DNA of 64,000 nt from Winslowiella toletana. Lineage in GTDB: Bacteria > Pseudomonadota > Gammaproteobacteria > Enterobacterales > Enterobacteriaceae. The notes under the pieces are model-generated. The model made no database searches. It was not told the DNA's origin and worked only from the letters and a program-made list of their open reading frames with translations. Below are positions 9,627 to 17,252 of the stretch, piece by piece; position 1 is the stretch's first letter, and every line of letters starts with the position of its first letter. The position numbers and the translations under genes are program-made. The stretch is from positions 186,001 through 250,000 of the forward strand of contig NZ_JAGGMQ010000001.1 of the NCBI RefSeq assembly GCF_017875465.1, written 5' to 3'.

Positions 9627-9644
9627 AAAAAAAGACCGAATACG
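9627..9644. repeat. Left prophage attachment repeat (attL core)
   Basis: The 18 bases AAAAAAAGACCGAATACG recur exactly at 40799-40816, where they are the 3' end of the sdsR small RNA gene. The two copies are in the same orientation and bracket all phage-like genes. Here the core also forms a hairpin with the following bases (AAAGACCG ... CGGTCTTT, 9631-9658). Confidence 0.85.
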
Positions 9645-9828
9645 TTTTCCGGTCTTTAAAATCAGTTAGTTAAACTAATGCATGGCGACAAAATGGCTAC
9701 AACTCTTGATGAGAGCTACCTGCAAGACCTTTTTTTCGCAAACTTTTGGGGAAATAAACATGATGGTTTTTCCCAAATGCACCACCAGGAACCTTCCTTA
9801 AACTAAGTGCCTTTCTGTTTTTTTCAAT

Positions 9829-10713
9829 TTATTCATCTGAAACAATAAAATAGCTAAAAAATGAGTAATCCACCTCGAATAAATCAGACACAGTTGCTTT
9901 ATACTTGTCTTCTAATCTTTTGATAGGTAAATGCTCCAACATTTGATACCTACTTAAAAGATCACGGAATTCCCCAGAATCGCATACACCATGATAACAA
10001 TTAAGCAAAAGGATAATTAATTCATTAGATGAGAGCTGGGCTCTTAATGTATGACAATACTGTTTTTTTTCCACTTCTGATACATAATTTTCTGGCAGAC
10101 CATCTACTATCTTCATTATTCTATAGAAGTTTCTAAAGTAATGGCCAAACCATTCATTTTTGTTATTGTTTATTTTTTTATATCTTTCAATAAGAGTTTC
10201 CTGATCCGGACAATCACTAGCCAATAGCTTAATTAACCCCCTAAAACAGTCTCGACCAAAAAACTCATGCTCTCCGATGGAAACCTTTTCCCTCCCTGTC
10301 ATCAACTCATATTCAGAACCTAGGAGATTTAAGTCAATCTTTAAATTGTTTACAATCTCATGATGAAGACTGACACCATTATAAAATGTACTTTCCACGC
10401 TTTGTATCTTCAATACTCTTTTTGTCTCAGCATATTCTTTTCTGGTCAGCAACAATTCATCCCGTTGCATGAGGATATTTTTTATGAGGCATATAAAAGT
10501 CAGGAATGTAAGTAATGGATTAGCAACACCACCAATAAAATCCCCAAACGGGCCTAAATTGGCACCCCACCCAAAATAAAGGCTAATTAAATTTACAACG
10601 AATAATAGCCATAATATAACAGCTATTACAATGGCATATTTGACTAAAACTGCCCCACTATCATCATTTAATATGCCGTCAATAAAAGAAAATGGTTTTT
10701 TATCATTTTTCAT
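9829..10713 (-). CDS. PutAbiC-like membrane abortive-infection protein
   Basis: 294 residues. Two membrane spans lie at about 23-45 and 58-82, followed by a cytoplasmic domain with the features of the putative AbiC (PutAbiC) family: QSVESTFYNGVSLHHEIV near 104-121, a central GRDCFRGL, GHYFRNFYRI at 190-199, and RAQLSSNEL at 224-232. Proteins of this family are annotated as phage abortive-infection proteins by likeness to lactococcal AbiC; the mechanism is not established. It is the last gene of the repressor operon (repressor, WYL-like protein, this gene), so it should be made in the lysogen. GC is well below the structural genes, which suggests separate acquisition. Confidence 0.8.
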   Translation of the reverse strand: MKNDKKPFSFIDGILNDDSGAVLVKYAIVIAVILWLLFVVNLISLYFGWGANLGPFGDFIGGVANPLLTFLTFICLIKNILMQRDELLLTRKEYAETKRVLKIQSVESTFYNGVSLHHEIVNNLKIDLNLLGSEYELMTGREKVSIGEHEFFGRDCFRGLIKLLASDCPDQETLIERYKKINNNKNEWFGHYFRNFYRIMKIVDGLPENYVSEVEKKQYCHTLRAQLSSNELIILLLNCYHGVCDSGEFRDLLSRYQMLEHLPIKRLEDKYKATVSDLFEVDYSFFSYFIVSDE

Positions 10714-10757
10714 AAAAGTCTTCTTTTAAGAATCGGAGTAAATTCTTCCAATTTAAA

Positions 10758-11351
10758 TTAAATAACTTCCATCTCAGCCGCCCAATGATATGCGTCCATC
10801 GCCTCACCGGTATCGCGCAGGATCACATCCCCTTCAACACGGTCAATTCTGAAAGTTTTGAACTTACTTGAAAGGTGACAATACCCCTCAATGTAATGAC
10901 CATCGAATTTCTTAACGTCAACATCGCGAAAACTGCTTTCACCGCTGCCGTTTACATAGTAGAAGGCGACTTTTGTTAAACCGCTGGCATCTTTACCTTT
11001 AGCAAAATTTTCAGTGCGATAGGTGTCTCGTTCATCTTTATTCTGCGTTAAATCAAAATCCTTTAGAGCTGCAGCATGCTCGCGCAGGATCTCGTCGTTG
11101 CTGTTCTTTGGCGCTTTATAAGCACGATTTGAATACAGTACGACAGCAACCCCAACCAGCATCATAACGATTGCGACAAGAATCTTATCTTCTTCTGTTG
11201 CTCCCATCCCGCCAGCCGTAAGAAAATACCAACCTGCGAAAATGGATTTGCCGACCTTCTTACCAGAACTTTGTTGCTTTAAACAAATACTGCGTACAGC
11301 CCATGCGCCCAGAATCAAACCCAACAGCGCTAAAATGGTTCCCATGCCCAA
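10758..11351 (-). CDS. Membrane protein with C-terminal WYL-like ligand-binding domain
   Basis: 197 residues. Two hydrophobic segments (about 4-24 and 56-74) are followed by a hydrophilic linker and a small beta-rich domain at about 127-183. That domain, YYVNGSGESSFRDVDV ... YIEGYCHL ... TFRIDRVEG, has the pattern of WYL-type domains (Y-x-N-x-x-G, then R-x-F-x-x-D-R-I), which bind ligands or nucleic acid in several defence regulators. It starts five bases after the repressor stop and is followed by the PutAbiC gene 44 bases later, so the three form one operon. A membrane-tethered sensor is possible. The WYL call is by eye. Confidence 0.6.
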   Translation of the reverse strand: MGMGTILALLGLILGAWAVRSICLKQQSSGKKVGKSIFAGWYFLTAGGMGATEEDKILVAIVMMLVGVAVVLYSNRAYKAPKNSNDEILREHAAALKDFDLTQNKDERDTYRTENFAKGKDASGLTKVAFYYVNGSGESSFRDVDVKKFDGHYIEGYCHLSSKFKTFRIDRVEGDVILRDTGEAMDAYHWAAEMEVI

Positions 11352-11356
11352 TCCTT

Positions 11357-12199
11357 TTAAAAATTATAATCCATCGTTAAAACTACCTTCCCGGCAGTAT
11401 TTACCTCATCAGCACCACAAGTGAAGTTAGAAGCTTTACTCGTCACGCTAATTTTTCGCCCCGGTAAAAGCGCAATATCATAAACATCGTATTTATTATC
11501 GATGCCAAGAAGCCAGCGACCATTACTGATTTCAGTCACACCTGTATCTACAATCCACGAACATGTGTTACTGAAGACAAAAACCGGCTCAATAAGCGTA
11601 TGGGGGATATAGCTTAAATCGGTGACCCAATTGCCAGCATCATGCAAAACACCTGCTGTCAGATTTTTGCGTGGAATTGCCCCTGCCTTACTTGCTTCCG
11701 AACTGTCACTTTGCTGCGCCCCTTTCCCTGTTGCCAGCCACTGAAGAGGAACACCGGTATCGAGCGCACACGTCACCACCACATCACCTGGAAAGTAATT
11801 TCTACGTACCCATGTACTGACGGTGCCGGATGAAATCCCCAGCAGCTCACAGAGTTGTTTTTGCAGGGTGAATCCGTAGGCGTCCATGATGCGGCGCAAT
11901 ACTGGCTTGCCACCGTTTGAAATGATCTCGTTATAGAGGACTTCACCTTTATGGGAGTCAGGCATACCTTCAAAACTTGCTTTTGCAAGTTCACCAGTTA
12001 CCAGCCACTGTAAATCAGCACCGGTATCTAATGCGCATTTGATGATGGCATTGCCTGGAACACTGTCGCGCTGCGTCCAACCACTGATGTTATTTGCTGG
12101 GATATCCAGAGCCGCAGCCAAGTCTTTCTGCGTATTCACGCCATACGATGACATCAATCTTTCGAGAATCTGGACGCTTCCGCCCTTATCTTCAATCAT
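11357..12199 (-). CDS. Lysogeny repressor CI with two tandem helix-turn-helix domains
   Basis: 280 residues. Residues 7-71 and 97-161 are two copies of the 186/P2-type CI N-terminal DNA-binding domain, each ending in CALDTG(A/V)xLQWL(V/A)TG, 90 residues apart. The remaining C-terminal part (about 180-280) is a beta-rich region expected for oligomerisation. In phage 186 the repressor has one such DNA-binding domain, so the duplication is unusual. It lies divergent from the cox-like gene over an inverted repeat at 12209-12237, the likely operator, and heads an operon with the WYL-like and PutAbiC genes. Confidence 0.88.
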   Translation of the reverse strand: MIEDKGGSVQILERLMSSYGVNTQKDLAAALDIPANNISGWTQRDSVPGNAIIKCALDTGADLQWLVTGELAKASFEGMPDSHKGEVLYNEIISNGGKPVLRRIMDAYGFTLQKQLCELLGISSGTVSTWVRRNYFPGDVVVTCALDTGVPLQWLATGKGAQQSDSSEASKAGAIPRKNLTAGVLHDAGNWVTDLSYIPHTLIEPVFVFSNTCSWIVDTGVTEISNGRWLLGIDNKYDVYDIALLPGRKISVTSKASNFTCGADEVNTAGKVVLTMDYNF

Positions 12200-12208
12200 A
12201 AAAACACC

Positions 12209-12237
12209 ATTAGGTGATAAATAATTATTTACCTAAT
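12209..12237. promoter_or_regulatory. Likely repressor operator in the lysis-lysogeny control region
   Basis: Inverted repeat ATTAGGT, 15 bases, ACCTAAT, centred in the 114-bp region between the divergent repressor and cox-like genes. The spacer is AT-rich and could hold the -10 of either promoter. Function is inferred from position and symmetry. Confidence 0.55.
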
Positions 12238-12313
12238 CGTTTTTACGATCTACAGTATCATCACACCACATGAAACACCGTAGAACAAAACGACCCAAAG
12301 GAGATACTGCTTT

Positions 12314-12715
12314 ATGCATACTGAAAATGCAAACAGTCAAAATGCATTTGACCTGCTTCAGACGCCAGAACTGATCGCGAACATCGCATCAGTTTTGATG
12401 CCCGCGCTCAGCACTGCTGTTAACGCCGCAGTAGAGAAAGCACTGGCGATCAACACCTCTGCAACCATGTCTAAAGAGGACTTCGCTACCGCCAACGGTA
12501 TCAGTAAGTCGGTGTTAGAAAAGTGGATTGCTAACGGCGTTGTCCTTCTCGCCCCTACCCCAACCAGCACAGTTACCCGCACCATTGAGTGTAAAAAGAC
12601 CGGCCAGACTCGTACAGACGTGATGGAAAAACACGGTAACGCGCTGGTCAATGTTGCCGCATGGCGTGAGAAAAACCTGCAACACGCAATCAACTGCCGC
12701 TATATCAAACGCTAA
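12314..12715 (+). CDS. Cox/Apl-type DNA-binding regulator
   Basis: 133 residues. The middle holds a short helix-turn-helix-like segment, SKEDFATANGISKSVLEKWI, of the kind seen in P2 Cox and 186 Apl, followed by a basic C-terminus. As the first gene of the rightward early operon opposite the repressor, its expected role is to repress the lysogenic promoter and to act as an excision factor. A good ribosome binding site (aaaggagatac) precedes the ATG. No integrase partner of P2 type is present in the window. Assignment is mainly positional with modest motif support. Confidence 0.7.
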   Translation: MHTENANSQNAFDLLQTPELIANIASVLMPALSTAVNAAVEKALAINTSATMSKEDFATANGISKSVLEKWIANGVVLLAPTPTSTVTRTIECKKTGQTRTDVMEKHGNALVNVAAWREKNLQHAINCRYIKR

Positions 12716-12746
12716 TTTGATTTTGCAAGTTTTGAGGATCCGAATC

Positions 12747-13256
12747 ATGTTTGATTTTCAGGTTTCTAAACACCCTCATCTCGATAATGCCTGCCGTCAG
12801 TTTGCGCAAAAGCACAACCTGAAAGAGCTGGCATGCAACATCGATATGAAAGCGCAGGTACTGCGTAACAAGCTGAACCCGGAACAGCCACACCAGTTAA
12901 CGGTCACTGAGATTCTGCTGTTAACCGATGCATCTGAAGATGCTGCGCTGATTGACGGGCTGCTGGCACAACTTAACTGCCTGCCCTCTGTACCGGTTAA
13001 TGAACTGGCCTCAGAGAAACTGGCTTCCTATGTGTTGAACGCTACCGCCGCAGTAGGCCAGGTCGCTGCCGGTGCAGTTTCTTCCGAGCGTATGACTCAG
13101 TCACGTAAAAACGCTTTCGTCGATAGCGTCAATTCAGGTATTCGCTGCCTGACGCTGGCAGCAATGGCAGTTCATACGCGGATCCACAGTAACCCGGCGA
13201 TGTCCTCCACTCTCAATGCTGTCAGCGGTCTTGGCGCATCTATTGGTTTGAGCTGA
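12747..13256 (+). CDS. Phage regulatory protein CII (P2/186-like)
   Basis: 169 residues from the ATG at 12747, which has a GAGG start site; the frame is open further upstream within cox but that extension is not phage-like. The sequence MFDFQVSKHPHLDNACR, QVLRNKLNPEQPHQLTV and TDASEDAALIDGLLAQLNC are hallmarks of the CII/CP76 family of 186- and P2-related phages, where CII activates the promoter used to establish lysogeny. It lies second in the early operon, the conserved position. Confidence 0.9.
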   Translation: MFDFQVSKHPHLDNACRQFAQKHNLKELACNIDMKAQVLRNKLNPEQPHQLTVTEILLLTDASEDAALIDGLLAQLNCLPSVPVNELASEKLASYVLNATAAVGQVAAGAVSSERMTQSRKNAFVDSVNSGIRCLTLAAMAVHTRIHSNPAMSSTLNAVSGLGASIGLS

Positions 13257-13263
13257 GGTGACG

Positions 13264-13449
13264 ATGACGTTTTCAATTGCACCGCTGTTAAAGCGCCAGA
13301 GTCCGTCACCGTCATACGGTCATGGCTGGATCATGGGTGAAGACGGTAAACGCTGGCACCCATGCAATGACCAGAAAGCGCTTTTACGTGGCTTGTCGAC
13401 CAACAGGCCGAGCCGATTTAAACCTTTTCGCATTCTGTTGGGGGAATAA
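13264..13449 (+). CDS. Fil-like phage filamentation protein
   Basis: 61 residues, MTFSIAPLLKRQSPSPSYGHGWI, with the GHGWI-x-GxDGKRWHPC pattern of the Fil family of 186-like phages. Fil inhibits host cell division when over-expressed. An ATG two codons upstream (13258) also exists; 13264 is preferred by family alignment and the gaggtgacg start site. It follows cII within eight bases in the early operon. Confidence 0.8.
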   Translation: MTFSIAPLLKRQSPSPSYGHGWIMGEDGKRWHPCNDQKALLRGLSTNRPSRFKPFRILLGE

Positions 13450-13450
13450 T

Positions 13451-13831
13451 ATGGCCCGCCTCGCACAAGCAGCACCGGCTACCAGCAAAGCGCCTTTCAG
13501 TCATATTCGTTTGATTCATGCCCGTACCGATCAGGTTGAATCAATGACGTTTGAAGAGTTTCAGCAGCGCTGGCGCCAGATGCGTAAGAACAATGAAAAC
13601 CCTGCCCTGCGCTATTTCAACCGCCAGAGCGATGATTTTAAGTTCTGCGTACTGACACTGGCTAACCGCGAACAGCCTGCCGCTTTTAAGCAGGATGAAA
13701 TCGGCAAGCCGTTCGAATACTTCGACAAATATCACCGCGAACTGATTATTAAGGCCATGAACAAAATGTCGCGCTGGGGCGAACTGCTGCCGCGTCGATT
13801 CTCAATCTCAGACTGTTTTCTGTCTGAATAA
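13451..13831 (+). CDS. DUF5347-type phage early protein
   Basis: 126 residues from the ATG at 13451, preceded by gttggggga. The sequence is well folded in appearance, with FEEFQQRWRQMRKNNENPALRYFNRQS followed (after a break) by DDFKFCVLTLANRE, a pattern I recognise from a conserved early gene of P2/186-like enterobacterial prophages. No activity is known. It overlaps the end of the Fil-like frame region by spacing of one base. Confidence 0.75.
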   Translation: MARLAQAAPATSKAPFSHIRLIHARTDQVESMTFEEFQQRWRQMRKNNENPALRYFNRQSDDFKFCVLTLANREQPAAFKQDEIGKPFEYFDKYHRELIIKAMNKMSRWGELLPRRFSISDCFLSE

Positions 13832-13899
13832 CTGACTTAACCCAAACACAATGGCGTCAACTCGCCGGGCATTCTTATGCCTGAAACAAGGAAATATCT

Positions 13900-14130
13900 A
13901 TGCGTAACGTAGAAGTAAAACAGATGGTAATTGGTGCTGACTTTAACACTGAGACACTGCTGAATGCCGCCCGCAACGACGAGCGTAAAAACAAAGCACT
14001 GGCCGTATCAATCCGTATGGAAGCGCTGGCCATTTTTATCACCCGTACCGAAATGAGCGGCGCGGATGCGGCTGAACTGTTACGTCAGGAAGCGCAGCGA
14101 TTTGAGCATGAAGCGCTGGAGTTTCACTGA
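13900..14130 (+). CDS. DUF2732-type phage early protein
   Basis: 76 residues, mainly helical and charged (NDERKNKALAVSIRMEALA ... GADAAELLRQEAQRFEHEA). This is the small conserved protein commonly found between the early regulators and the zinc-finger gene in P2-like prophages. Its function is unknown. Its stop codon overlaps the start of the next gene (TGATGG), indicating translational coupling. Confidence 0.75.
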   Translation: MRNVEVKQMVIGADFNTETLLNAARNDERKNKALAVSIRMEALAIFITRTEMSGADAAELLRQEAQRFEHEALEFH

Positions 14131-14354
14131 TGGCTGACTCAATCGATATCGCCCAGCAGCGCGAGGCTGAGAATCTGGCGCGTTGCCTGGCTAACACTAT
14201 CCACCGTTCTGTTGGTGTCAGCGCGACATTCTGCGAAGTCTGTGATGCCCCGATCCCTGAAGCGCGTCGTAAAGCACTGCCAGGTGTGATGACCTGCATT
14301 CACTGCCAAACCATCCAGGAGCTTAAAAGCGCTCATTTCGGTAAGCGTCAGTGA
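14130..14354 (+). CDS. TraR/DksA-type C4 zinc-finger protein
   Basis: 74 residues with four cysteines in CEVCDAPIPEARR and CIHC, the C4 zinc finger of the TraR/DksA family. Such proteins bind the RNA polymerase secondary channel and shift promoter choice without needing ppGpp. The gene overlaps both neighbours by a few bases, so it is part of the early replication operon. In P2-like phages a gene of this type normally precedes gpA. Confidence 0.88.
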   Translation: MADSIDIAQQREAENLARCLANTIHRSVGVSATFCEVCDAPIPEARRKALPGVMTCIHCQTIQELKSAHFGKRQ

Positions 14355-16579
14355 TAATTGAATATGCCTACCCGTGGAACAAGCCACGGGCGGCCATTGC
14401 CAGCCCTTACCTCACCTATAAAGAAATCCATCGCCGCGATCAACTGATTGCGGCTGAGGCACATCTTGCGCGCCAGCCTTCACTTGTCCGTCAAAATGTT
14501 AATCGTCGCGTCAATGAACTTAAAAAAAGTCATGGTGTTCTGCGAGGCAATGCCTATCTGACGAAGTCTTTCTTCGGGCGGGCATTGCCGCGTCTTGAAC
14601 TGGTGGCAGATAAATACCGCCTGCAAATTACAGCATCCCCTTCTACTGAGGAGCTGCTGCCTGATGTTCCCCGCGCCTCATCAGCTATACATGATGTGCA
14701 GTTAGTTATCCTGATGCGCCGCTTTAACCGCCTGCCTGATATGTCGCGCAGTGATATTGATTTGCTCGCCGGTGATATCAGCAACTTTATTACCAGTGAA
14801 TTGATTCAGGTTAACAGCGAGATCGGCGAAGTATCGGAGTATCGCGCACTATGGTGCCTGTATCGTACTGCAGCCAAAATCACCCGCGTCTTAGGTCAGG
14901 CTGCACCTGCCTGGGACAAAGTAACCACGCGCTTTTTTAGTGAAGACGATGCCGCGCCGGCGATCCACAAAATGAAAGCCGAACGTTGGTGGAAAAACCT
15001 TTTACGCCGTATTGCCGCTGAATGGCGTGAGCATTTACATATTGCTCTGGCTAACGTCAGCAAAAAGCATACTCCCTATGCCAGCAACATGGCCGTATAT
15101 GAATGGCGCGAACAGAAGCGACGCACGCGCGAGTTTCTGAAAGGTATGGAGCTGGAAGATGAGGACGGCAACCGCATCAGTCTGATTGATAAGTTTGATG
15201 GCAGCATTGCCAATCCGGCGATCCGCCGCTGTGAGCTGATGACGCGTATTCGCGGCTTTGAAAACATCTGCAACCAGCTCGGTTACGTCGGCCAGTTCTA
15301 TACCCTCACCACTCCCTCGAAATATCATGCGACGACCAAATCCGGCTACCATAACCGAAAGTGGAATGGCGCCAGCCCTGCGGCAACACAGGCATATCTT
15401 TGCGGTGTCTGGCAGAAGATACGCGCCAAACTGCATCGTGAAGAATTGCGCATTTTCGGTATTCGTGTTGCCGAACCACACCACGACGGGACACCTCACT
15501 GGCATATGCTGATGTTTATGCGTCCTGAAGATGCCGCGCGCGTGACCGCGATCATCCGCAGTTATGCATACAATGAGGATGCCGCAGAGTTGAAATCAGA
15601 TAAGGCAAAGAAAGCGCGCTTTCACGCTGAAGCCATTGACCCGGATAAAGGCAGCGCTACCGGTTATGTGGCGAAGTACATTTCCAAAAATATCGACGGC
15701 TATGCACTTGATGGCGAGCTGGACGATGAAACCAACAAACCGATTAAAGAAACTGCGGGCGCAGTGTCAGCATGGGCGGCACGCTGGCGCATTCGTCAGT
15801 TTCAGTTTGTCGGCGGTGCGCCGGTAACAGTTTATCGTGAACTGCGCCGTATGGCTGACAGCGAAACCGCTCAGGGGCTTAGCGTTGAGTTTGCAGCAGC
15901 ACATGATGCCGCTGATATCGGTGACTGGGCTGCATATGTTAACGCGCAGGGCGGCCCGTTTGTGCGTCGTGACGAGCTTGCAGTACGCACCTGGTATCAG
16001 CCCGCTGCGCAACTTAATGAGTACACCGAAGAAACATTCAAGATTCAGGGTGTTTATGCAACAGCCGTTGGCGCAGATACGCCAATTCTGACCCGTCTCA
16101 AGCAGTGGAAGATTGTCGCAAAACGCGCTGTTGATTTGGCCGTTGACCTGAAGGACGCGTCTGCGTCCTCTCGGAGTTCTGTCAATAACTGTACGGGGCA
16201 GCAAACTGAGCCGCAGGAAATTGACTTCAATAAACCGCCGAGCCGGGCAGAACGGCGCCGAATACTGGCACGGATCCGCAGTAAAGACACAGTTAAGTCG
16301 GGCGAACCGCCACTCACCCACCCAGGTAACAGCGATGCGAGGCTTAAGCTGCGTGAAATGGTCAAAGACATATCCGATATCGTGCTGACTGAATCAGAGA
16401 TAACCAGAATGATGGGCGGTGGCAAAGTGACGGTGAACGGCCAACCATATTTTAGCGGTCCGGCGGGTAATCTGTATCAAGCGGCCAGAGCATCAGAAAA
16501 TCCTCTTAAGAACTTCCGACTACTGGCTAAAAAGGTTACTGATAAAGCTAACCGTATGAAAAACAGGCACTCGGACTAA
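14351..16579 (+). CDS. Replication initiation endonuclease gpA (HUH family)
   Basis: 742 residues, the size of P2 gpA. The HUH metal-binding motif is at H383-W-H385 in the context GTPHWHM, and the two catalytic tyrosines are Y439 and Y443 in GYVAKYISKN. The family nicks the phage origin on one strand, stays covalently attached and starts rolling-circle replication. The P2 origin lies within the A gene itself, so the nick site is probably here too. The gene overlaps the zinc-finger gene by four bases and appears intact. Confidence 0.95.
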   Translation: MIIEYAYPWNKPRAAIASPYLTYKEIHRRDQLIAAEAHLARQPSLVRQNVNRRVNELKKSHGVLRGNAYLTKSFFGRALPRLELVADKYRLQITASPSTEELLPDVPRASSAIHDVQLVILMRRFNRLPDMSRSDIDLLAGDISNFITSELIQVNSEIGEVSEYRALWCLYRTAAKITRVLGQAAPAWDKVTTRFFSEDDAAPAIHKMKAERWWKNLLRRIAAEWREHLHIALANVSKKHTPYASNMAVYEWREQKRRTREFLKGMELEDEDGNRISLIDKFDGSIANPAIRRCELMTRIRGFENICNQLGYVGQFYTLTTPSKYHATTKSGYHNRKWNGASPAATQAYLCGVWQKIRAKLHREELRIFGIRVAEPHHDGTPHWHMLMFMRPEDAARVTAIIRSYAYNEDAAELKSDKAKKARFHAEAIDPDKGSATGYVAKYISKNIDGYALDGELDDETNKPIKETAGAVSAWAARWRIRQFQFVGGAPVTVYRELRRMADSETAQGLSVEFAAAHDAADIGDWAAYVNAQGGPFVRRDELAVRTWYQPAAQLNEYTEETFKIQGVYATAVGADTPILTRLKQWKIVAKRAVDLAVDLKDASASSRSSVNNCTGQQTEPQEIDFNKPPSRAERRRILARIRSKDTVKSGEPPLTHPGNSDARLKLREMVKDISDIVLTESEITRMMGGGKVTVNGQPYFSGPAGNLYQAARASENPLKNFRLLAKKVTDKANRMKNRHSD

Positions 16580-16619
16580 TCTTATTGATACGAATCTTTA
16601 CGCTTCCTTAACGCCATGA

Positions 16620-16639
16620 TACTGTTTATACATACAGTA
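16620..16639. promoter_or_regulatory. LexA (SOS) box
   Basis: TACTGTTTATACATACAGTA, only two bases away from the ideal TACTGT(AT)4ACAGTA palindrome. It ends 29 bases before the ATG of the small gene at 16669, so DNA damage should switch that gene on. Confidence 0.9.
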
Positions 16640-16668
16640 ATATGAATTATGCAGGAGATAAGAGACTG

Positions 16669-16845
16669 ATGGAGTTGGATAAATTGAATGAAACAATCGC
16701 ACGTATACAGTTCATAGCGGATGTAGCGCTTATCGCACAGTGCAAACCTGATGAACTGAAGCTGGCTATGTCTTTGGTTGGTGACCTTGCTCGCGAGATT
16801 GATACCTCCAGACTGCAGGATGCAATTTTTTACCAGGCTGAGTAG
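16669..16845 (+). CDS. Small SOS-controlled phage protein, candidate inducer
   Basis: 58 residues (MELDKLNETIARIQFI...), helical, acidic, no family recognised. The ATG at 16669 has a strong start site (aggagataagagactg); an ATG at 16642 lies immediately after the LexA box and would leave no leader. In phage 186 the SOS-controlled gene tum, an antirepressor that inactivates CI, lies in the same region between A and cos. This product is much shorter than Tum and does not look like it, so an antirepressor role is inference from regulation and position. A good terminator follows. Confidence 0.75.
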   Translation: MELDKLNETIARIQFIADVALIAQCKPDELKLAMSLVGDLAREIDTSRLQDAIFYQAE

Positions 16846-16888
16846 CTAATCTGCAAGGTTGTACCTGCCATAAACGAGACATAACCCA

Positions 16889-16911
16889 GCCGCCAAATCA
16901 GGCGGCTTTTT
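16889..16911 (+). terminator. Rho-independent terminator of the early operon
   Basis: GCCGCC, six-base loop, GGCGGC, then TTTTT. It lies just after the SOS-controlled gene and ends rightward transcription before cos. Confidence 0.85.
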
Positions 16912-17045
16912 GCTGTCTGTAAAACGCATTTTCACGCATTAGATCGCATGATCCAAAATGGATCCCCTGCCCCGGTGAGAGCTAGTACAGGCGCGGCTTG
17001 GGGCAAGGCATGCAACTGCATGAAAAGCGATGCATAAAGCGGGCA

Positions 17046-17064
17046 GGCGTGGCGGGGAAAGCAT
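17046..17064. other. P2-type cos site
   Basis: GGCGTGGCGGGGAAAGCAT differs at two positions from the 19-base cohesive end of P2/P4 as I recall it (GGCGAGGCGGGGAAAGCAC). The surrounding 100 bases are G-rich and gene-free, as in P2. The terminase (gpP/gpM) would cut here to make virion ends. Confidence 0.85.
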
Positions 17065-17252
17065 TGCGCGCGGGGATTAGAAAGAGTTTGTTTAGTAGCA
17101 GTATATCAAAATCTATATGCAAGCAAGATTTATGGTGTAAACTGACTCCACAAGGAAGTTTAGGTGCGTTTTTTGACAAAAATCGTCAAAATTAAACGTT
17201 TAAATCCTAAAAAAGCAATTTTAGGTGAGATTTAGAGCTTAGGAGCATAAAA

